Part shown: positions 35,209-45,185 of the stretch, one piece after another
Numbering within the stretch: position 1 is the first letter of the stretch
How the letters are laid out: every line of letters starts with the position of its first letter
Assembly: GCF_000270305.1 (NCBI RefSeq)
Contig: NC_015737.1
Location: 1,550,501-1,614,500 of the forward strand
Reading direction: 5' to 3'
Length of the DNA: 64,000 nt
DNA from: Clostridium sp. SY8519
Lineage (GTDB): Bacteria > Bacillota > Clostridia > Lachnospirales > Lachnospiraceae
Program-made: the position numbers and the translations under genes
The notes under the pieces: model-generated
The model's database searches: none
Told to the model about the DNA's origin: nothing
Seen by the model: only the letters and a program-made list of their open reading frames with translations

Positions 35209-35616
35209 ATGAAAAGAAGAATCATCACGAATGTACTCACAGGATTAGCAATCATATCTATTCCGGCACAGGTCTTGGCATATAGCGCTCCGGCGATGGC
35301 TGCGCCGAAAACCACATGGTTTGAGAAAACCTGCCTGAACAATCAGGTAAAAGCGACGAATACAAAAGTCATCACCAGAGGCAGAATCGAACAGGCATCT
35401 TCCGAACAGAAACTGTGGGAAGACAACAGCAAAATTTTAAAAGGAAAAACACGGAGCTACAAACTTACCAAACAGACAAAATATTATTCCTATGGGGAAG
35501 ATGTTCTCCGGATTTCAAAGAAAGACTGGAAAAAACTGGTAAACGCAAACAATGGTCTCGGTATGATCATCCAGGTAAAAGGCGGAAAAGTGACGAAAGC
35601 AGTCATTTCCAGCTGA
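35209..35616 (+). CDS. Small secreted hypothetical protein
   Basis: A 135-residue protein with a Sec signal peptide (KRR, hydrophobic core ending IPAQVLA, then a second possible cleavage after APAMAA). The mature 105 residues are Lys-rich and end in a beta-like GLGMIIQVKGGKVTKAVISS segment. No family is recognised. AGGAGG lies just before the ATG at 35209, so I did not use an in-frame start 44 codons upstream that crosses the leader. It stands alone between the LuxE-LuxC operon and rpoN. Confidence 0.7.
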   Translation: MKRRIITNVLTGLAIISIPAQVLAYSAPAMAAPKTTWFEKTCLNNQVKATNTKVITRGRIEQASSEQKLWEDNSKILKGKTRSYKLTKQTKYYSYGEDVLRISKKDWKKLVNANNGLGMIIQVKGGKVTKAVISS

Positions 35617-35716
35617 AGGAGAGGCAGGCGGCTGCTGTATCTGCTGATGGGCAGACATCGGTATGTGTGAGAACGTCTGCATGAAAAATAAAAAAATAAA
35701 ACAGCAAAAATAAAAG

Positions 35717-35752
35717 ATACCCATGCAGCCCGGTCCGCCGCATGGGTATTTG
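35717..35752 (+). terminator. Terminator-like hairpin after the small secreted protein
   Basis: ATACCCATGC and GCATGGGTAT form a ten-base stem with a GC-rich loop; the following T-run is short, so efficiency is uncertain. Confidence 0.55.
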
Positions 35753-35800
35753 ACGGTAAAGGAGCGGGCGATGACATGCAGCGGCTGCGGCATTTACTGA

Positions 35801-35858
35801 AAAAAACCAGGAAGCAATGGATTCCGCGGCAGGCGGATCCTGTGCTTCCTGGTTTTTT
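35801..35858 (-). terminator. Terminator of rpoN
   Basis: AAAAAACCAGGAAGCA and TGCTTCCTGGTTTTTT are perfect complements around a 26-base loop. Read on the minus strand it lies 4 bases after the rpoN stop and ends in six T; it may work both ways. Confidence 0.85.
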
Positions 35859-35861
35859 CGG

Positions 35862-37247
35862 TCACTGGGTATGGTATTCTTTCCGGCCGGTTTTGTCCGG
35901 GATGCCCAGTTCCTGCCGGTATTTGTTGACCGTGCGGCGGGAGATGGAGATGTCGAACTGTTCCAGCTCTTTGCGGATGGCTTCATCACTCAGGGGTTTC
36001 TTTTTGTCTTCCCGGTCGATGATTTCCCGGATTTTGGCCAGGATGTGTTCCTGGGTCTGCTCTTCCCCGGAAGTGCGGGAGACAGAAGCGACCGGTGTCA
36101 GGAAATAATTCAGCGGAAATACGCCCCAGCTGCACTGCAGATATTTGCTGTGGAGGGTCCGGCTGATGGTGGATTCGTGAAGACCGGTATCTTCCGCCAG
36201 ATCCGCAAGTCCCATGGGCACTTTGTTGCCGGGTCCCCGCAGGAAGAAAAGCTTCTGACGGGTCACCAGGGCGTGCATGACTTTGGACAGGGTGGAAGTG
36301 CGCATGCCGATGCTGTCCGACAGGCTCTGGATCTGCTGGATCTTTTCCTTCAGATATTTTCTGGCGGTTTTGTCCGTGGTCTGTTTGGCCAGATCCACAT
36401 AGAAAGGATTCATGGAAAACCGGGGATACTGGTATTCGTTGATGAGGATGTCGAATTCCTGGTCTGTCTTGATGACAATGGCATCCGGACTGATGTAGCG
36501 CAGGTGTTCCCGGTTGCTGAAGGAGTTGCCGGGCTTCGGATTGAAGGTGCGGATCTCCTCACAGGCGGCCAGCACATCTTCGGTGGTCACTTTCATTTTC
36601 TTTGCGATCTGAGGGATGTGGTTTTTGGCGACTTCGTCCAGATGGAACAGGATGACCTGTTCGGTGATGGCGGAGTAATTTTTCTTGCGGTGAAGCTGAA
36701 GCACCAGGCATTCTTTCAGGTCCCGGGCACCGACTCCGGCAGGATCCAGGTTCTGGATCTCCTGCAGCAGATGAAGCACCGTATGCTCTGACACATGGAA
36801 CTGGGCGGCGGGAATCGCCGGATCTTCGGTATAGTATCCCTTGGAATCCAGGGAATAGATCAGATAGTTTAAGATCTGCTGTTCTTCCGGGCTGTAGCTA
36901 AAGAACATGAGCTGGGAATTCAGGTATTCGGACAGGGCTTTTCCATCTTCGGAAATGTCGTGAAGATTTTCCTGGGAATATTCGGCAGAACTGTCGGACT
37001 GATAGTATACTTTGTTCTGATAATCGGTGGATTCCAGCCACTCCAGCTTGCGCTGCCGGTCGATTTCGGAATCTGTGCGGGACGGCTGATCCGGATCCGC
37101 CAGTTCCAGTACCGGATTCTCCATGGAAACCGCTTCGATATGGGCTTCAAGTTCGGCTGCGCTCATCTGCAGGATGTCCATATACTGGAGCATCTGCTGG
37201 GATATGGTCTGCTTCTGGGTCAGTTCAAGCTGCATTTTATGATTCAT
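35862..37247 (-). CDS. rpoN: RNA polymerase sigma-54 factor
   Basis: A 461-residue sigma-54. Region I is Gln/Leu-rich (LELTQKQTISQQMLQYMDILQM), the core-binding region includes NLDPAGVGARDLKECL and FNPKPG, and the C-terminal RpoN box is SRRTVNKYRQELGI, which reads the -24 element. It is needed for all -24/-12 promoters listed in this window. GAAGGAG lies seven bases before the ATG. It is unusual to see rpoN, an activator and at least five target promoters within one 64-kb window. The call is firm. Confidence 0.97.
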   Translation of the reverse strand: MNHKMQLELTQKQTISQQMLQYMDILQMSAAELEAHIEAVSMENPVLELADPDQPSRTDSEIDRQRKLEWLESTDYQNKVYYQSDSSAEYSQENLHDISEDGKALSEYLNSQLMFFSYSPEEQQILNYLIYSLDSKGYYTEDPAIPAAQFHVSEHTVLHLLQEIQNLDPAGVGARDLKECLVLQLHRKKNYSAITEQVILFHLDEVAKNHIPQIAKKMKVTTEDVLAACEEIRTFNPKPGNSFSNREHLRYISPDAIVIKTDQEFDILINEYQYPRFSMNPFYVDLAKQTTDKTARKYLKEKIQQIQSLSDSIGMRTSTLSKVMHALVTRQKLFFLRGPGNKVPMGLADLAEDTGLHESTISRTLHSKYLQCSWGVFPLNYFLTPVASVSRTSGEEQTQEHILAKIREIIDREDKKKPLSDEAIRKELEQFDISISRRTVNKYRQELGIPDKTGRKEYHTQ

Positions 37248-37296
37248 GTGGATGCTCCTTCTGCAGGAAATAAATGATACAGTAGTTATCTTAATA

Positions 37297-37998
37297 TTAT
37301 TTTACAATTGCAGAGGACGGACTGCAAGGTGAAATCTCTTCCTTTGGCTGACGGACAGCGGCCAGGGTAAGATACAACGCGAGGGAAAGGGGGATCCAGC
37401 ACAGCCAGATGCTCCGGGCACCGAGGTGCAGGACCAGGTACGCGCCTGCCGTGGCAGAGGCATAGAAGCAGATCAGAGTGGAAAGAAAGAAGAGAAATTT
37501 TTCTTTCATCCGTGGATCCCCGGTCTGGCGGTAATCCTGGAAGGAGAAGACCGTCTGCTTCAGATTGTTGGAAGAAAAGATGGTGGAACAGCTGAAGCCC
37601 CTGGCGCCGGCGAAGCTGCCCCACTGAAAAGCAGTCAGCGCAAACACCGGAAACAACGCGGGAATCGGCGGAGCAGATGGGGGAATCAGCCCCGTAATCA
37701 GGATTCCCGCGTATTCCGCCAGAATACAAATCAGACGGCTGCGTCCGGGCAGCCGGCGTTCCAGCATGTGGGCCAGTCCGAGAAACAAGGCAAACAGTCC
37801 CAGAGCTGTAGCGCGCCAGAGTACTTCATACCAGGAATGGCCGATTACGATTCGGCTGAAGAGCTCCAGCAGGTTGCCGGTGGCGGCCTGACCGAAATTG
37901 TGATCCCGCAGCATGATGGCATAGACGCCGGTAAAACCGCCGACACAGCTCATGGTCATGTGCAGGATGGTGTCATTATTTCGCTGAATCAGATCCAT
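37297..37998 (-). CDS. YoaK-family (DUF1275) membrane protein
   Basis: A 233-residue, about six-helix membrane protein of the DUF1275 family. Family features are the early GGFTGVYAIMLRDHNFGQAATGNLLEL segment and FQWGSFAGARGFSCSTIFSSNNLKQTV in the middle. The ATG at 37998 follows AAAGGAG; the frame is open for 37 more codons upstream but without a binding site. Function of the family is not established; a transport role has been suggested. It lies 49 bases upstream of rpoN in the same direction and may share its transcript. Confidence 0.82.
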   Translation of the reverse strand: MDLIQRNNDTILHMTMSCVGGFTGVYAIMLRDHNFGQAATGNLLELFSRIVIGHSWYEVLWRATALGLFALFLGLAHMLERRLPGRSRLICILAEYAGILITGLIPPSAPPIPALFPVFALTAFQWGSFAGARGFSCSTIFSSNNLKQTVFSFQDYRQTGDPRMKEKFLFFLSTLICFYASATAGAYLVLHLGARSIWLCWIPLSLALYLTLAAVRQPKEEISPCSPSSAIVK

Positions 37999-38154
37999 GG
38001 ATCTACTCCTTTCTGCATCCGTACAGAGATACCTTCCAAAACAGTAACTATACGCTTTCCGGCTGAAAAAAACAATTTTGTATACTGTTTCGGACAATTT
38101 CAGACACATTTCGGGAAAAATCAGAGAAATACCGAAAAAACAGCGGGCTGCCCA

Positions 38155-38183
38155 TTGCGAAATGCTGCCGGTGCGCTTATAAT
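38155..38183 (+). promoter_or_regulatory. Sigma-A promoter of the thiamine operon
   Basis: TTGCGA and TATAAT are 17 bases apart, about 80 bases upstream of the TPP riboswitch. Confidence 0.75.
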
Positions 38184-38261
38184 AAATGTAACGTGTTGGA
38201 AATCTGACAGACCGGCGGAATTATCTGCCTGGGGTGGATTTTGCGGCACTGCAATCACATA

Positions 38262-38346
38262 ACAGGGAGCTTGCAGAAGCAGGCTGAGAGGAGACTGATA
38301 CTGTCTCGACCGATACCTGATGTGGATAATGCCAACGTAGGGAAAT
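38262..38346 (+). ncRNA. TPP riboswitch (THI element)
   Basis: The conserved thi-box parts appear in order: GGGAGC, GCTGAGAGG, GACC, ACCTGAT and GGATAATGCCAACGTAGGGA. It binds thiamine pyrophosphate. The terminator at 38401-38431 lies about 55 bases downstream, so control is most likely by premature termination before thiD. Confidence 0.95.
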
Positions 38347-38400
38347 AATCTGCATTCTGCCAAAACTGGGGCAGGATGCGGAAAAGAGTTCAGAACGATT

Positions 38401-38431
38401 GAGCGGCATCCGAGAGGGTGCCGCTTTTTTC
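38401..38431 (+). terminator. Riboswitch-controlled attenuator before thiD
   Basis: AGCGGCATCC and GGTGCCGCT form a stem with a short loop, followed by six T. It sits between the aptamer and the first gene, in the usual expression-platform position. The remainder of 37999-38578 has the promoter, the aptamer and no gene. Confidence 0.85.
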
Positions 38432-38578
38432 TATGGCAGAAAACTTTGCGGAAAGTTTTCTGCCATGGACAGGTCCGGACATTCGGCGGCAGGATCCGCC
38501 ATCAGGAAAGCGGCAGATTGGGGGCACCACCTTCTGTCGCGATACAAAATAATGAAGACTCAGACAGGAGGCAAATGT

Positions 38579-39463
38579 ATGAGGACAGCATTAACAATCG
38601 CTGGCAGCGACTGCAGCGGAGGCGCCGGAATTCAGGCAGATATCAAGACGATGATGGCCAATGGCGTGTATGCCATGAGCGCGGTCACAGCTCTGACAGC
38701 GCAGAATACCACCGGCGTATCTGTGATCAGATGCACGGATCCGGAGTGTCTGGAGGCACAGCTGGATCAGGTGTTTACGGACATCTTTCCGGACGCGGTT
38801 AAGATCGGCATGGTGGCGGATACGGAACTAATCCGCTCCATCGCGAAGAAGTTAAAAGAGTATCAGCCGCGTTATATCGTGCTGGATCCGGTTATGGTAT
38901 CTACCAGCGGAGCAGAGCTGCTGAAAGAAGACGCGGCAGATGCGCTGACCCGGGAGCTTTTTCCGCTGGCGACAGTTCTTACGCCGAATCTTCCGGAAAC
39001 AGAGGCTTTGACCGGACAGAAGATCACGAAAGAGGGAGAGATGTGTTCGGCAGCAGCCAGTCTTGTCCGCAGATATGGATGCGCGGTACTGTGCAAGGGC
39101 GGACACAGCAGCCGGGGGGCCAGTGACCTGCTGGTCCGGAACCCCGCAGATCCGGAATTTACCTGGTTTGCAGGCAGGCGGATTGAGAATCCGAACACCC
39201 ATGGAACCGGTTGTACATTGTCCAGCGCGATTGCGGCGAATCTGGCCAAGGGATTTTCCCTGACAGCATCCGTGCAGCGGGCAAAAGAGTATGTATCAGA
39301 GGCACTGGCGGCCATGCTGGATCTTGGAAATGGAAGCGGCCCGCTGAACCATGGCTTTGCGGTGCATGGTTATTACGCGGAGGATCCGGATCAGACCGCA
39401 GCCGGCAGACAGGGAGCGGAAGAGACCGAAGGCTGTCACGAAACAGCTGCACAGAATTTCTGA
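38579..39463 (+). CDS. thiD: Hydroxymethylpyrimidine/phosphomethylpyrimidine kinase
   Basis: A 294-residue ribokinase-fold kinase that phosphorylates HMP and HMP-P in thiamine synthesis. The N-terminal [21 protein letters not shown], the [11 protein letters not shown] segment, and [18 protein letters not shown] with the catalytic Asp region identify it. AGGAGG lies six bases before the ATG at 38579; an upstream in-frame ATG begins inside the attenuator. It is coupled to thiC 17 bases downstream and both are under the TPP riboswitch. The C-terminal 25 residues are a polar tail not typical of the family. Confidence 0.95.
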   Translation: MRTALTIAGSDCSGGAGIQADIKTMMANGVYAMSAVTALTAQNTTGVSVIRCTDPECLEAQLDQVFTDIFPDAVKIGMVADTELIRSIAKKLKEYQPRYIVLDPVMVSTSGAELLKEDAADALTRELFPLATVLTPNLPETEALTGQKITKEGEMCSAAASLVRRYGCAVLCKGGHSSRGASDLLVRNPADPEFTWFAGRRIENPNTHGTGCTLSSAIAANLAKGFSLTASVQRAKEYVSEALAAMLDLGNGSGPLNHGFAVHGYYAEDPDQTAAGRQGAEETEGCHETAAQNF

Positions 39464-39480
39464 AAGAGAGGGAGTTTATC

Positions 39481-40791
39481 ATGAAAACATATACCACACA
39501 GATGGACGCGGCACGGAAAGGCATTATCACCCCGCAGATGGAGACAGTGGCACGGAAGGAATATATGGAGCCGGAGAAGCTTAGGGAACTGGTGGCAGAA
39601 GGCAAAGTGGCGATTCCCGCCAATATCCACCACACATCACTGGATCCGGAGGGTGTGGGCAGCATGCTGCGTACAAAAATCAATGTCAACCTGGGAATTT
39701 CCAGAGACTGCAAGGATTATGACGTGGAGATGAAAAAAGTGATGCATGCGGTGGATCTGGGAGCGGAAGCCATTATGGACCTGTCCAGCCATGGAAATAC
39801 ACAGCCGTTCCGTCAAAAGCTTACGGGAGAATGTCCGGCGATGATCGGTACGGTGCCGGTCTATGACAGCGTGATTCATTACCAGAGAGATCTGGCGGAG
39901 CTGACGGCGGAAGACTTTGTGGATGTGGTTCGTCTGCATGCGGAAGACGGCGTGGATTTTGTCACGCTTCACTGCGGAATCACCAGAAAAACCATCGATC
40001 AGATCCGAACCCACAAGCGGAAGATGAACCTGGTCAGCCGCGGCGGCAGTTTGGTTTTTGCCTGGATGTGCATGACCGGAGAGGAAAATCCGTTTTATGA
40101 ACACTATGATGAGATCCTGGAGATCTGTGAACAGCACGATGTGACCATTTCTCTGGGCGATGCCTGCCGGCCGGGATGTCTGGCAGACGCTACGGATGTA
40201 TGCCAGATTGAGGAACTGGTGCGCCTGGGCGAATTGACCAAACGGGCCTGGGCCCACAATGTGCAGGTCATGGTGGAAGGACCGGGACATGTGCCGCTGG
40301 ATCAGATCGCCGCAAATATGAAGGTACAGCAGACCATCTGTATGGGCGCGCCGTTTTATGTACTGGGCCCCCTGGTGACGGATATCGCGCCGGGATATGA
40401 CCATATCACGGCGGCAATCGGCGGCGCTCTGGCGGCAGCCAGCGGAGCGGCGTTTCTGTGTTATGTGACACCGGCGGAGCATCTGGCGCTGCCGAATGTA
40501 GAAGATGTAAAACAGGGGATCATCGCCTCGAAGATCGCGGCCCATGCGGCGGATATCGCCAAAGGGGTTCCTCACGCCAGGGACATCGATGACCGGATGG
40601 CGGACGCCCGGCGGGAACTGGACTGGGAGGCGCAGTTTGCCTGCGCGCTGGATCCGGAAACGGCCCGGAAGATCCGGGAAGACCGCCTGCCGGAAGATGA
40701 CCATGCGGAAGCCTGCAGTATGTGCGGCAAATTCTGCGCGGTAAGAAGCATGAATAAGGCGCTTTCGGGAGAATATATCGACATTTTGTAA
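39481..40791 (+). CDS. thiC: Phosphomethylpyrimidine synthase
   Basis: A 436-residue radical-SAM enzyme that converts aminoimidazole ribotide to HMP-phosphate. It shows [12 protein letters not shown] near residue 100, [16 protein letters not shown] and the cluster motif CSMCGKFC near the C-terminus. The cysteine spacing is CX2CX3C here, one residue shorter than the CX2CX4C of long ThiC proteins such as that of E. coli; the protein is also of the shorter type common in anaerobes. AGAGGGA precedes the ATG. ThiD and ThiC together make the pyrimidine half; no thiazole genes are seen. Confidence 0.96.
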   Translation: MKTYTTQMDAARKGIITPQMETVARKEYMEPEKLRELVAEGKVAIPANIHHTSLDPEGVGSMLRTKINVNLGISRDCKDYDVEMKKVMHAVDLGAEAIMDLSSHGNTQPFRQKLTGECPAMIGTVPVYDSVIHYQRDLAELTAEDFVDVVRLHAEDGVDFVTLHCGITRKTIDQIRTHKRKMNLVSRGGSLVFAWMCMTGEENPFYEHYDEILEICEQHDVTISLGDACRPGCLADATDVCQIEELVRLGELTKRAWAHNVQVMVEGPGHVPLDQIAANMKVQQTICMGAPFYVLGPLVTDIAPGYDHITAAIGGALAAASGAAFLCYVTPAEHLALPNVEDVKQGIIASKIAAHAADIAKGVPHARDIDDRMADARRELDWEAQFACALDPETARKIREDRLPEDDHAEACSMCGKFCAVRSMNKALSGEYIDIL

Positions 40792-40942
40792 AAAATCCGG
40801 TTATACTGTTCTGGAAGCAGCCAGATGAACCTGTGACATGCGCGGAGCATGGCAAAGATACATTTGAAGAGGTGTTCGGGGGGGGAAAACGATGGCCCCG
40901 CGCATGCGTGCAGCAGCATTGGAAGAAAGAAGGAGCAGCGTG

Positions 40943-41443
40943 ATGGAGATCGAACGGAAATGGATGGTAGCCGGCTGGCCGGAAGAAAAAGATACGGGGA
41001 GACCGGAACATACCTATCAGATGCGGCAGGGCTATATCTCGGTGCGTCCCACCGTGCGGATCCGCCGGGAGGCGGAAGAAGCCGGGGAAACCCATGATAT
41101 TCTGTGCTTTAAGGGAAAGGGAAGGCTTGCCCGGGAAGAAATCGAGACGGAAATCGATGCGGATTTGTTTGAACGGCTGGCCGCCTTCATCGGCGCGCCC
41201 CTGATTACCAAAGAGCGCCGGGATTACCGCCTGCCGGACGGCCATATGCTGGAGGTCAGCTGTGTGGACGCCGGCAGTCCTTCGGAATTTTATTATGCCG
41301 AAGTAGAATACGAATCGGAAGAAGAAGCGCGGCGCTGGGAGCCGCAGACTGCCGGGCTGGAAGCCTATCTGATCGATGAGGTGACTGATCAGCCGGGACA
41401 GAGCATGGGGGCTTACTGGGAGCAGACCAGACAGACGGAATAG
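40943..41443 (+). CDS. CYTH-domain phosphatase-like protein
   Basis: A 166-residue CYTH protein. The N-terminal EXEXK signature appears as MEIERKWMV, and later charged strands (TVRIRREAEE, CFKGKGRLAREEIETEID, YAEVEYESEEEA) provide the metal and triphosphate contacts of the tunnel. Bacterial CYTH proteins hydrolyse inorganic tripolyphosphate or act on nucleotides. AGGAG precedes GTG/ATG at 40940/40943; I use the ATG. It stands alone after thiC; the function is by family. Confidence 0.88.
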   Translation: MEIERKWMVAGWPEEKDTGRPEHTYQMRQGYISVRPTVRIRREAEEAGETHDILCFKGKGRLAREEIETEIDADLFERLAAFIGAPLITKERRDYRLPDGHMLEVSCVDAGSPSEFYYAEVEYESEEEARRWEPQTAGLEAYLIDEVTDQPGQSMGAYWEQTRQTE

Positions 41444-41572
41444 GGTCCGGCGGAAACAGACAGGAAAGGTTCCCAAAATGGCATGCCTCGGATGAGGCAG
41501 AATAGCGCCTGGCGGCAGCAGCCAGCGCCAGAGATACAGTGTCTGCAGGGAAAGACCCGGAAAACCTGCGGA

Positions 41573-42352
41573 TCAGACGTCTCCGGCAGGAGAATCCTGC
41601 CGGGACGGCTGAAGCCGTCCGGCGGTGACTGCGGCAGTCAGGGGAATAATCAGCAGGCAGCCGATATTTGCCGCGAAAATCAGCAGGACTTCCTGGAGAA
41701 GCGAGCGGGAATTCAGCAGCTGGGGCAGGGTATATCCCTGTCGCAGAAAGATCATCCAGATAAAGAACGATTCACCGAATTCCGCGAAAAGCAGCGTATT
41801 GATGGTGGTGCCGAGAATGTCCCGTCCGACTCTGCTGCCGGAGCGGTATAATTCCCGGAAACCCAGAGAAGGATTGTTCGCGTGGACTTCATACAGGGCG
41901 GAGGAGACGGCCAGCGCCGTATCGGTCAGAGCACCCAGTACGCCCAGCAGAATCGAACAGATCAGCAGGGCATTGGCGCTGATGCCGATTTCGCTGTTTA
42001 AAAAGGAGATCTCCTCATCGTAGATATAGAGTTCCCCGAAACCGCCGAGACTGCCGGCATAAATGACCCAGGCGCTGAAACCGGTGACAGCGCATAAGAC
42101 GATCAGAACCGAAAGGAAGGAAGCGGCGGTCTTCGGATTGGCGCCGTTTTGGGCGAACAGGGTCAGCAGAAGGAACAGAAGGACGCAGACAGCAGTCACC
42201 AGATAGGGATTTTTCCCATGGGCGATCAGGTAGAAGCAGAGCAGCATCAGCAGCATATTTCCAAGGATGGTGAACATGGAGGCCACACCCCGTTCGTCCC
42301 CGATGGCCACCAGCAGGACGAAGAGAACGACAGTCAGAATCAGAATCATCAT
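41573..42352 (-). CDS. YibE/F-like membrane protein (second of a pair)
   Basis: A 259-residue membrane protein with about seven helices. It is homologous in layout to the second half of the adjacent gene: GALTDTALAVSSALYEVH, then SRVGRDILGTTINTLLFAEFGESFF matches AILGAVTDVAITIHAAVSEI and SNDIMGTMINVLFFTFICGELP there. YibE/F-family function is unknown; transport has been proposed. Its start overlaps the stop of the upstream gene by four bases (ATGA). Confidence 0.85.
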   Translation of the reverse strand: MMILILTVVLFVLLVAIGDERGVASMFTILGNMLLMLLCFYLIAHGKNPYLVTAVCVLLFLLLTLFAQNGANPKTAASFLSVLIVLCAVTGFSAWVIYAGSLGGFGELYIYDEEISFLNSEIGISANALLICSILLGVLGALTDTALAVSSALYEVHANNPSLGFRELYRSGSRVGRDILGTTINTLLFAEFGESFFIWMIFLRQGYTLPQLLNSRSLLQEVLLIFAANIGCLLIIPLTAAVTAGRLQPSRQDSPAGDV

Positions 42353-43452
42353 TTGCGAAGGGCTCCTTTCTTCAGTAATACAGCAAAAAATCCGGAGATA
42401 GGAATCGCGGCGGCGATACCGATGGCACCGGTCAGGAAGCGAATGATCTCAAATTCCGCCCCGTATTTAAAAAGGGTGATCATGGAATAGCCGTTTGCCA
42501 GCTTCAGAATGCTGACCGGAAGTTCCCCGCAGATAAAGGTAAAGAACAGGACATTGATCATTGTGCCCATGATGTCATTGCTGATAGCCCGGATGGACTG
42601 CACAATATCCCGGAGCCGGAGATCAGAGGCCGTGGCGGTGATCTCGCTGACAGCGGCGTGGATGGTAATGGCCACATCCGTTACCGCGCCGAGAATCGCG
42701 AAGACCAGACTGGCCAGATAGTAGGATTCCAGCGGCTCGTTGCCGTTGGCGTAATCAATGAATTCATAGGCGGGAGGGGCTGTGAACCGAAGGATCAGCT
42801 CATAGAGCCCGACCACAAGCAGCACCGTTGCCAGAGAGGACAGGATCGCGCCCCAGGACTTGGCGGTACTGCCGTTTAACAGCAGCAGGGCGGCCGTGAT
42901 GAAGACTGCCGTCAGGACCGCCGTCAGTACGGCGGCGTGGGTGCCGTGGTACAGTCCCCGCATGCCCAGGATAAATACCAGAAGATTCAGTGCCAGAGAG
43001 GCAAAAATCAGCAGGCTGCGCCGGCTGGCAATCAGGATCACCAGGGAAATAAATACGGACAGCAGAAGCGCCCAGATGACATCCAGCTTAACCTGCAGGA
43101 TTTGGGCGGACCGGATGCCGGATGCATTCGTGTTTAACTTCAGAAATAGGTACTCGCCTTTGTGATAGGCGGAGGTGCGGAACAGGGAAGTGGTATAGGT
43201 ATTGGTGATGGATACCGTCTGTCCCTTATATTCGGTATTCTGAAGTGTCAGAGTCAGCTGCCGGGTATAAGTCTTTTCGCCGGAAGTCCCGGCGGCTCCG
43301 GAGACATTGTCTTTGGTGACAGCGGTAACTTTGCCCACTGGCTGCCGGTAAAACCGGCTGTCATGGGCTGTGAAGGTGACAGCAGCAGCCACAAAGATAC
43401 ACAGAAGCACCAGTTTAAGCACCATGGGACGGCGTGTTTTCATAAAATTCAT
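42349..43452 (-). CDS. YibE/F-like membrane protein (first of a pair)
   Basis: A 367-residue protein. One N-terminal helix is followed by an outside beta-rich domain of about 100 residues (QLTLTLQNTEYKGQTVSITN, then LFRTSAYHKGEYLFLKL), then seven helices with the YibE/F core (LGAVTDVAITIHAAVSEI, SNDIMGTMINVLF). The pair probably forms a hetero-oligomer. AAAGGCG lies before the ATG. The operon has only these two genes. Confidence 0.88.
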   Translation of the reverse strand: MNFMKTRRPMVLKLVLLCIFVAAAVTFTAHDSRFYRQPVGKVTAVTKDNVSGAAGTSGEKTYTRQLTLTLQNTEYKGQTVSITNTYTTSLFRTSAYHKGEYLFLKLNTNASGIRSAQILQVKLDVIWALLLSVFISLVILIASRRSLLIFASLALNLLVFILGMRGLYHGTHAAVLTAVLTAVFITAALLLLNGSTAKSWGAILSSLATVLLVVGLYELILRFTAPPAYEFIDYANGNEPLESYYLASLVFAILGAVTDVAITIHAAVSEITATASDLRLRDIVQSIRAISNDIMGTMINVLFFTFICGELPVSILKLANGYSMITLFKYGAEFEIIRFLTGAIGIAAAIPISGFFAVLLKKGALRK

Positions 43453-43566
43453 GGTTTCGCCTTTCTGTAACCTGCCGGAAATCCGGCAGGGAAATCGTTC
43501 TTATTGTAGTCATGGGAGGCTTTCCGGTCAAGGGAGAAGGCCGGGGGGAGCGCGTTCTAATAAACA

Positions 43567-43595
43567 GTGAAAATGCGCCGTCTGCGTGCTATAAT
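43567..43595 (+). promoter_or_regulatory. Sigma-A promoter of the MFS gene at 43703
   Basis: GTGAAA and TATAAT are 17 bases apart with an extended TGC before the -10. The leader to 43702 contains a small CTGCC/CGGCAG hairpin. Confidence 0.6.
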
Positions 43596-43702
43596 ATATC
43601 TGCCGGTGTTTGCCGGTGAGATAAATATACAGGGAAAACCGCTGCATTTTCTGCCGAAAACCGGCAGGAACTGCCGCGGTATTTTTTGAGAGGAGAGAGC
43701 GT

Positions 43703-44920
43703 ATGAAACGATGGTTTTACGCAGTAATCGGCGTAATTATTCTGCTGCTGGCAGGAATGGTCTATGCCTGGTCTGTGATGGCAAAGACTATAAGCGCCGC
43801 GCGGCCGGAATGGAGCGCAACGGCGCTGTCACTGACTTTTACGCTGGTGATGGCATTGTTCTGCATCGGTTGTCTGCTGGCAGGTATCCTGGCAAAGCGG
43901 ATCAAGGTCAGAATCTATATTTTGCTGGCAGGTGTGCTGTTTCTGGCCGGATTCTTCCTGGCATCTCTGACGGGCGCTTCCATTCTGCCTTTGTATCTGG
44001 GGTTTGGAATTCTGTGCGGAATAGCCTCCGGATTTTGCTACAACGCGGTCATGAGCACCATGTCTGCCTGGTTTCCGGATAAGCAGGGACTGATTTCCGG
44101 AATTTTGCTGATGGGATTCGGACTCAGCGCGTTTCTTGTGGGCAAGCTGTTTGCGGCGGCAGCTCCGCCAACCGGGGATGACGCCTGGAAAATGACCTTT
44201 CGCATGATGGGAATCATTATTTTCGTGATTCTGATGGTATGCAGCATTTTTGTGACTGCTCCGCCTGAAAATTATGCGCCGGCATCTGATGGAAACCAAA
44301 AGAAAAAAGAAGGAAGGGCACCGGCGCTGGATATCGGAACCGGGGAAATGATGAAAAAAGTATCCTTCTGGCTCTATTATATCTGGGCGGTCCTTCTGAG
44401 CGTGGCAGGACTGGCGCTGGTATCGCAGGCCAGCGGAATCGCCGCGCAGGTAGGCAGTACGGTCAGTGCCGGCACCATTGCCACGGTTGTGGGACTGATT
44501 TCCATACTGAACGGAATCGGCAGGGTGATATTCGGGACAATGTATGACAAAGGGGGATATCGTCCCACGATGGCAGTGGTAATGATCGGATTTCTGGTGA
44601 CCGGCCTGATCCTTCTGACAGCAATTCGAACCGGCAGCTTCGGGCTGATTATCCTGGGATTTGTCTGCGGCGGATTTTCCTATGGAGGGGTTACACCGAC
44701 CAATTCCGCACTGATCAGTGATTTTTACGGGCGTACGCATTATTCCATGAATTTCTCTGTCATTAATACGAATCTGCTGATTGCGTCGTTTGGATCCACG
44801 ATTGCGGGCAGACTGTATGACCGCAGCGGCTCTTATGTAAGCACAATCCTGATGATGATTTTTGTGACTGTTGCGGGATTTGCGGTATATCTCGGGATCC
44901 GGCGTCCGAAAAAAGCGTAA
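43703..44920 (+). CDS. MFS transporter (oxalate/formate antiporter-like)
   Basis: A 405-residue, 12-helix major facilitator carrier. It opens GMVYAWSVMAKTISAARPEWS and has FGILCGIASGFCYNAVMSTMSAWFPDKQGLISG, close to the OFA group of carboxylate antiporters. The second half has NGIGRVIFGTMYDKGGYRPT. GAGGAGAGAG precedes the ATG. It has no metabolic neighbour in the same operon, so the substrate is open. It differs clearly from the MFS protein at 22319. Confidence 0.88.
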   Translation: MKRWFYAVIGVIILLLAGMVYAWSVMAKTISAARPEWSATALSLTFTLVMALFCIGCLLAGILAKRIKVRIYILLAGVLFLAGFFLASLTGASILPLYLGFGILCGIASGFCYNAVMSTMSAWFPDKQGLISGILLMGFGLSAFLVGKLFAAAAPPTGDDAWKMTFRMMGIIIFVILMVCSIFVTAPPENYAPASDGNQKKKEGRAPALDIGTGEMMKKVSFWLYYIWAVLLSVAGLALVSQASGIAAQVGSTVSAGTIATVVGLISILNGIGRVIFGTMYDKGGYRPTMAVVMIGFLVTGLILLTAIRTGSFGLIILGFVCGGFSYGGVTPTNSALISDFYGRTHYSMNFSVINTNLLIASFGSTIAGRLYDRSGSYVSTILMMIFVTVAGFAVYLGIRRPKKA

Positions 44921-45185
44921 AAAAGGTCAGAATTGACAGAATCCGTGAGGACTTTTCCCGAATGAATCCTCGTATGTTCACCTGGTGACGGTCTATCTGA
45001 TGGAATACTCAGAGGACTGGTCAACCTCCAGAGCGTATATCAAAGAGGAGTCGATATCAGTCTTGTTACCAAAGGAAGCCGCTTAATCATTCTGGCATGA
45101 GTCCGGATGGCTTTTGCGAACATTGCTTAACACTATCAAGAGAAGATTTAAAATAAAACGAAAGGAGCAATGTAGTAAATTGGAA

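Noticed and set aside
35817..36791. A 324-codon plus-strand frame
   Set aside because: It is antisense to rpoN and begins within the rpoN terminator. No family features.
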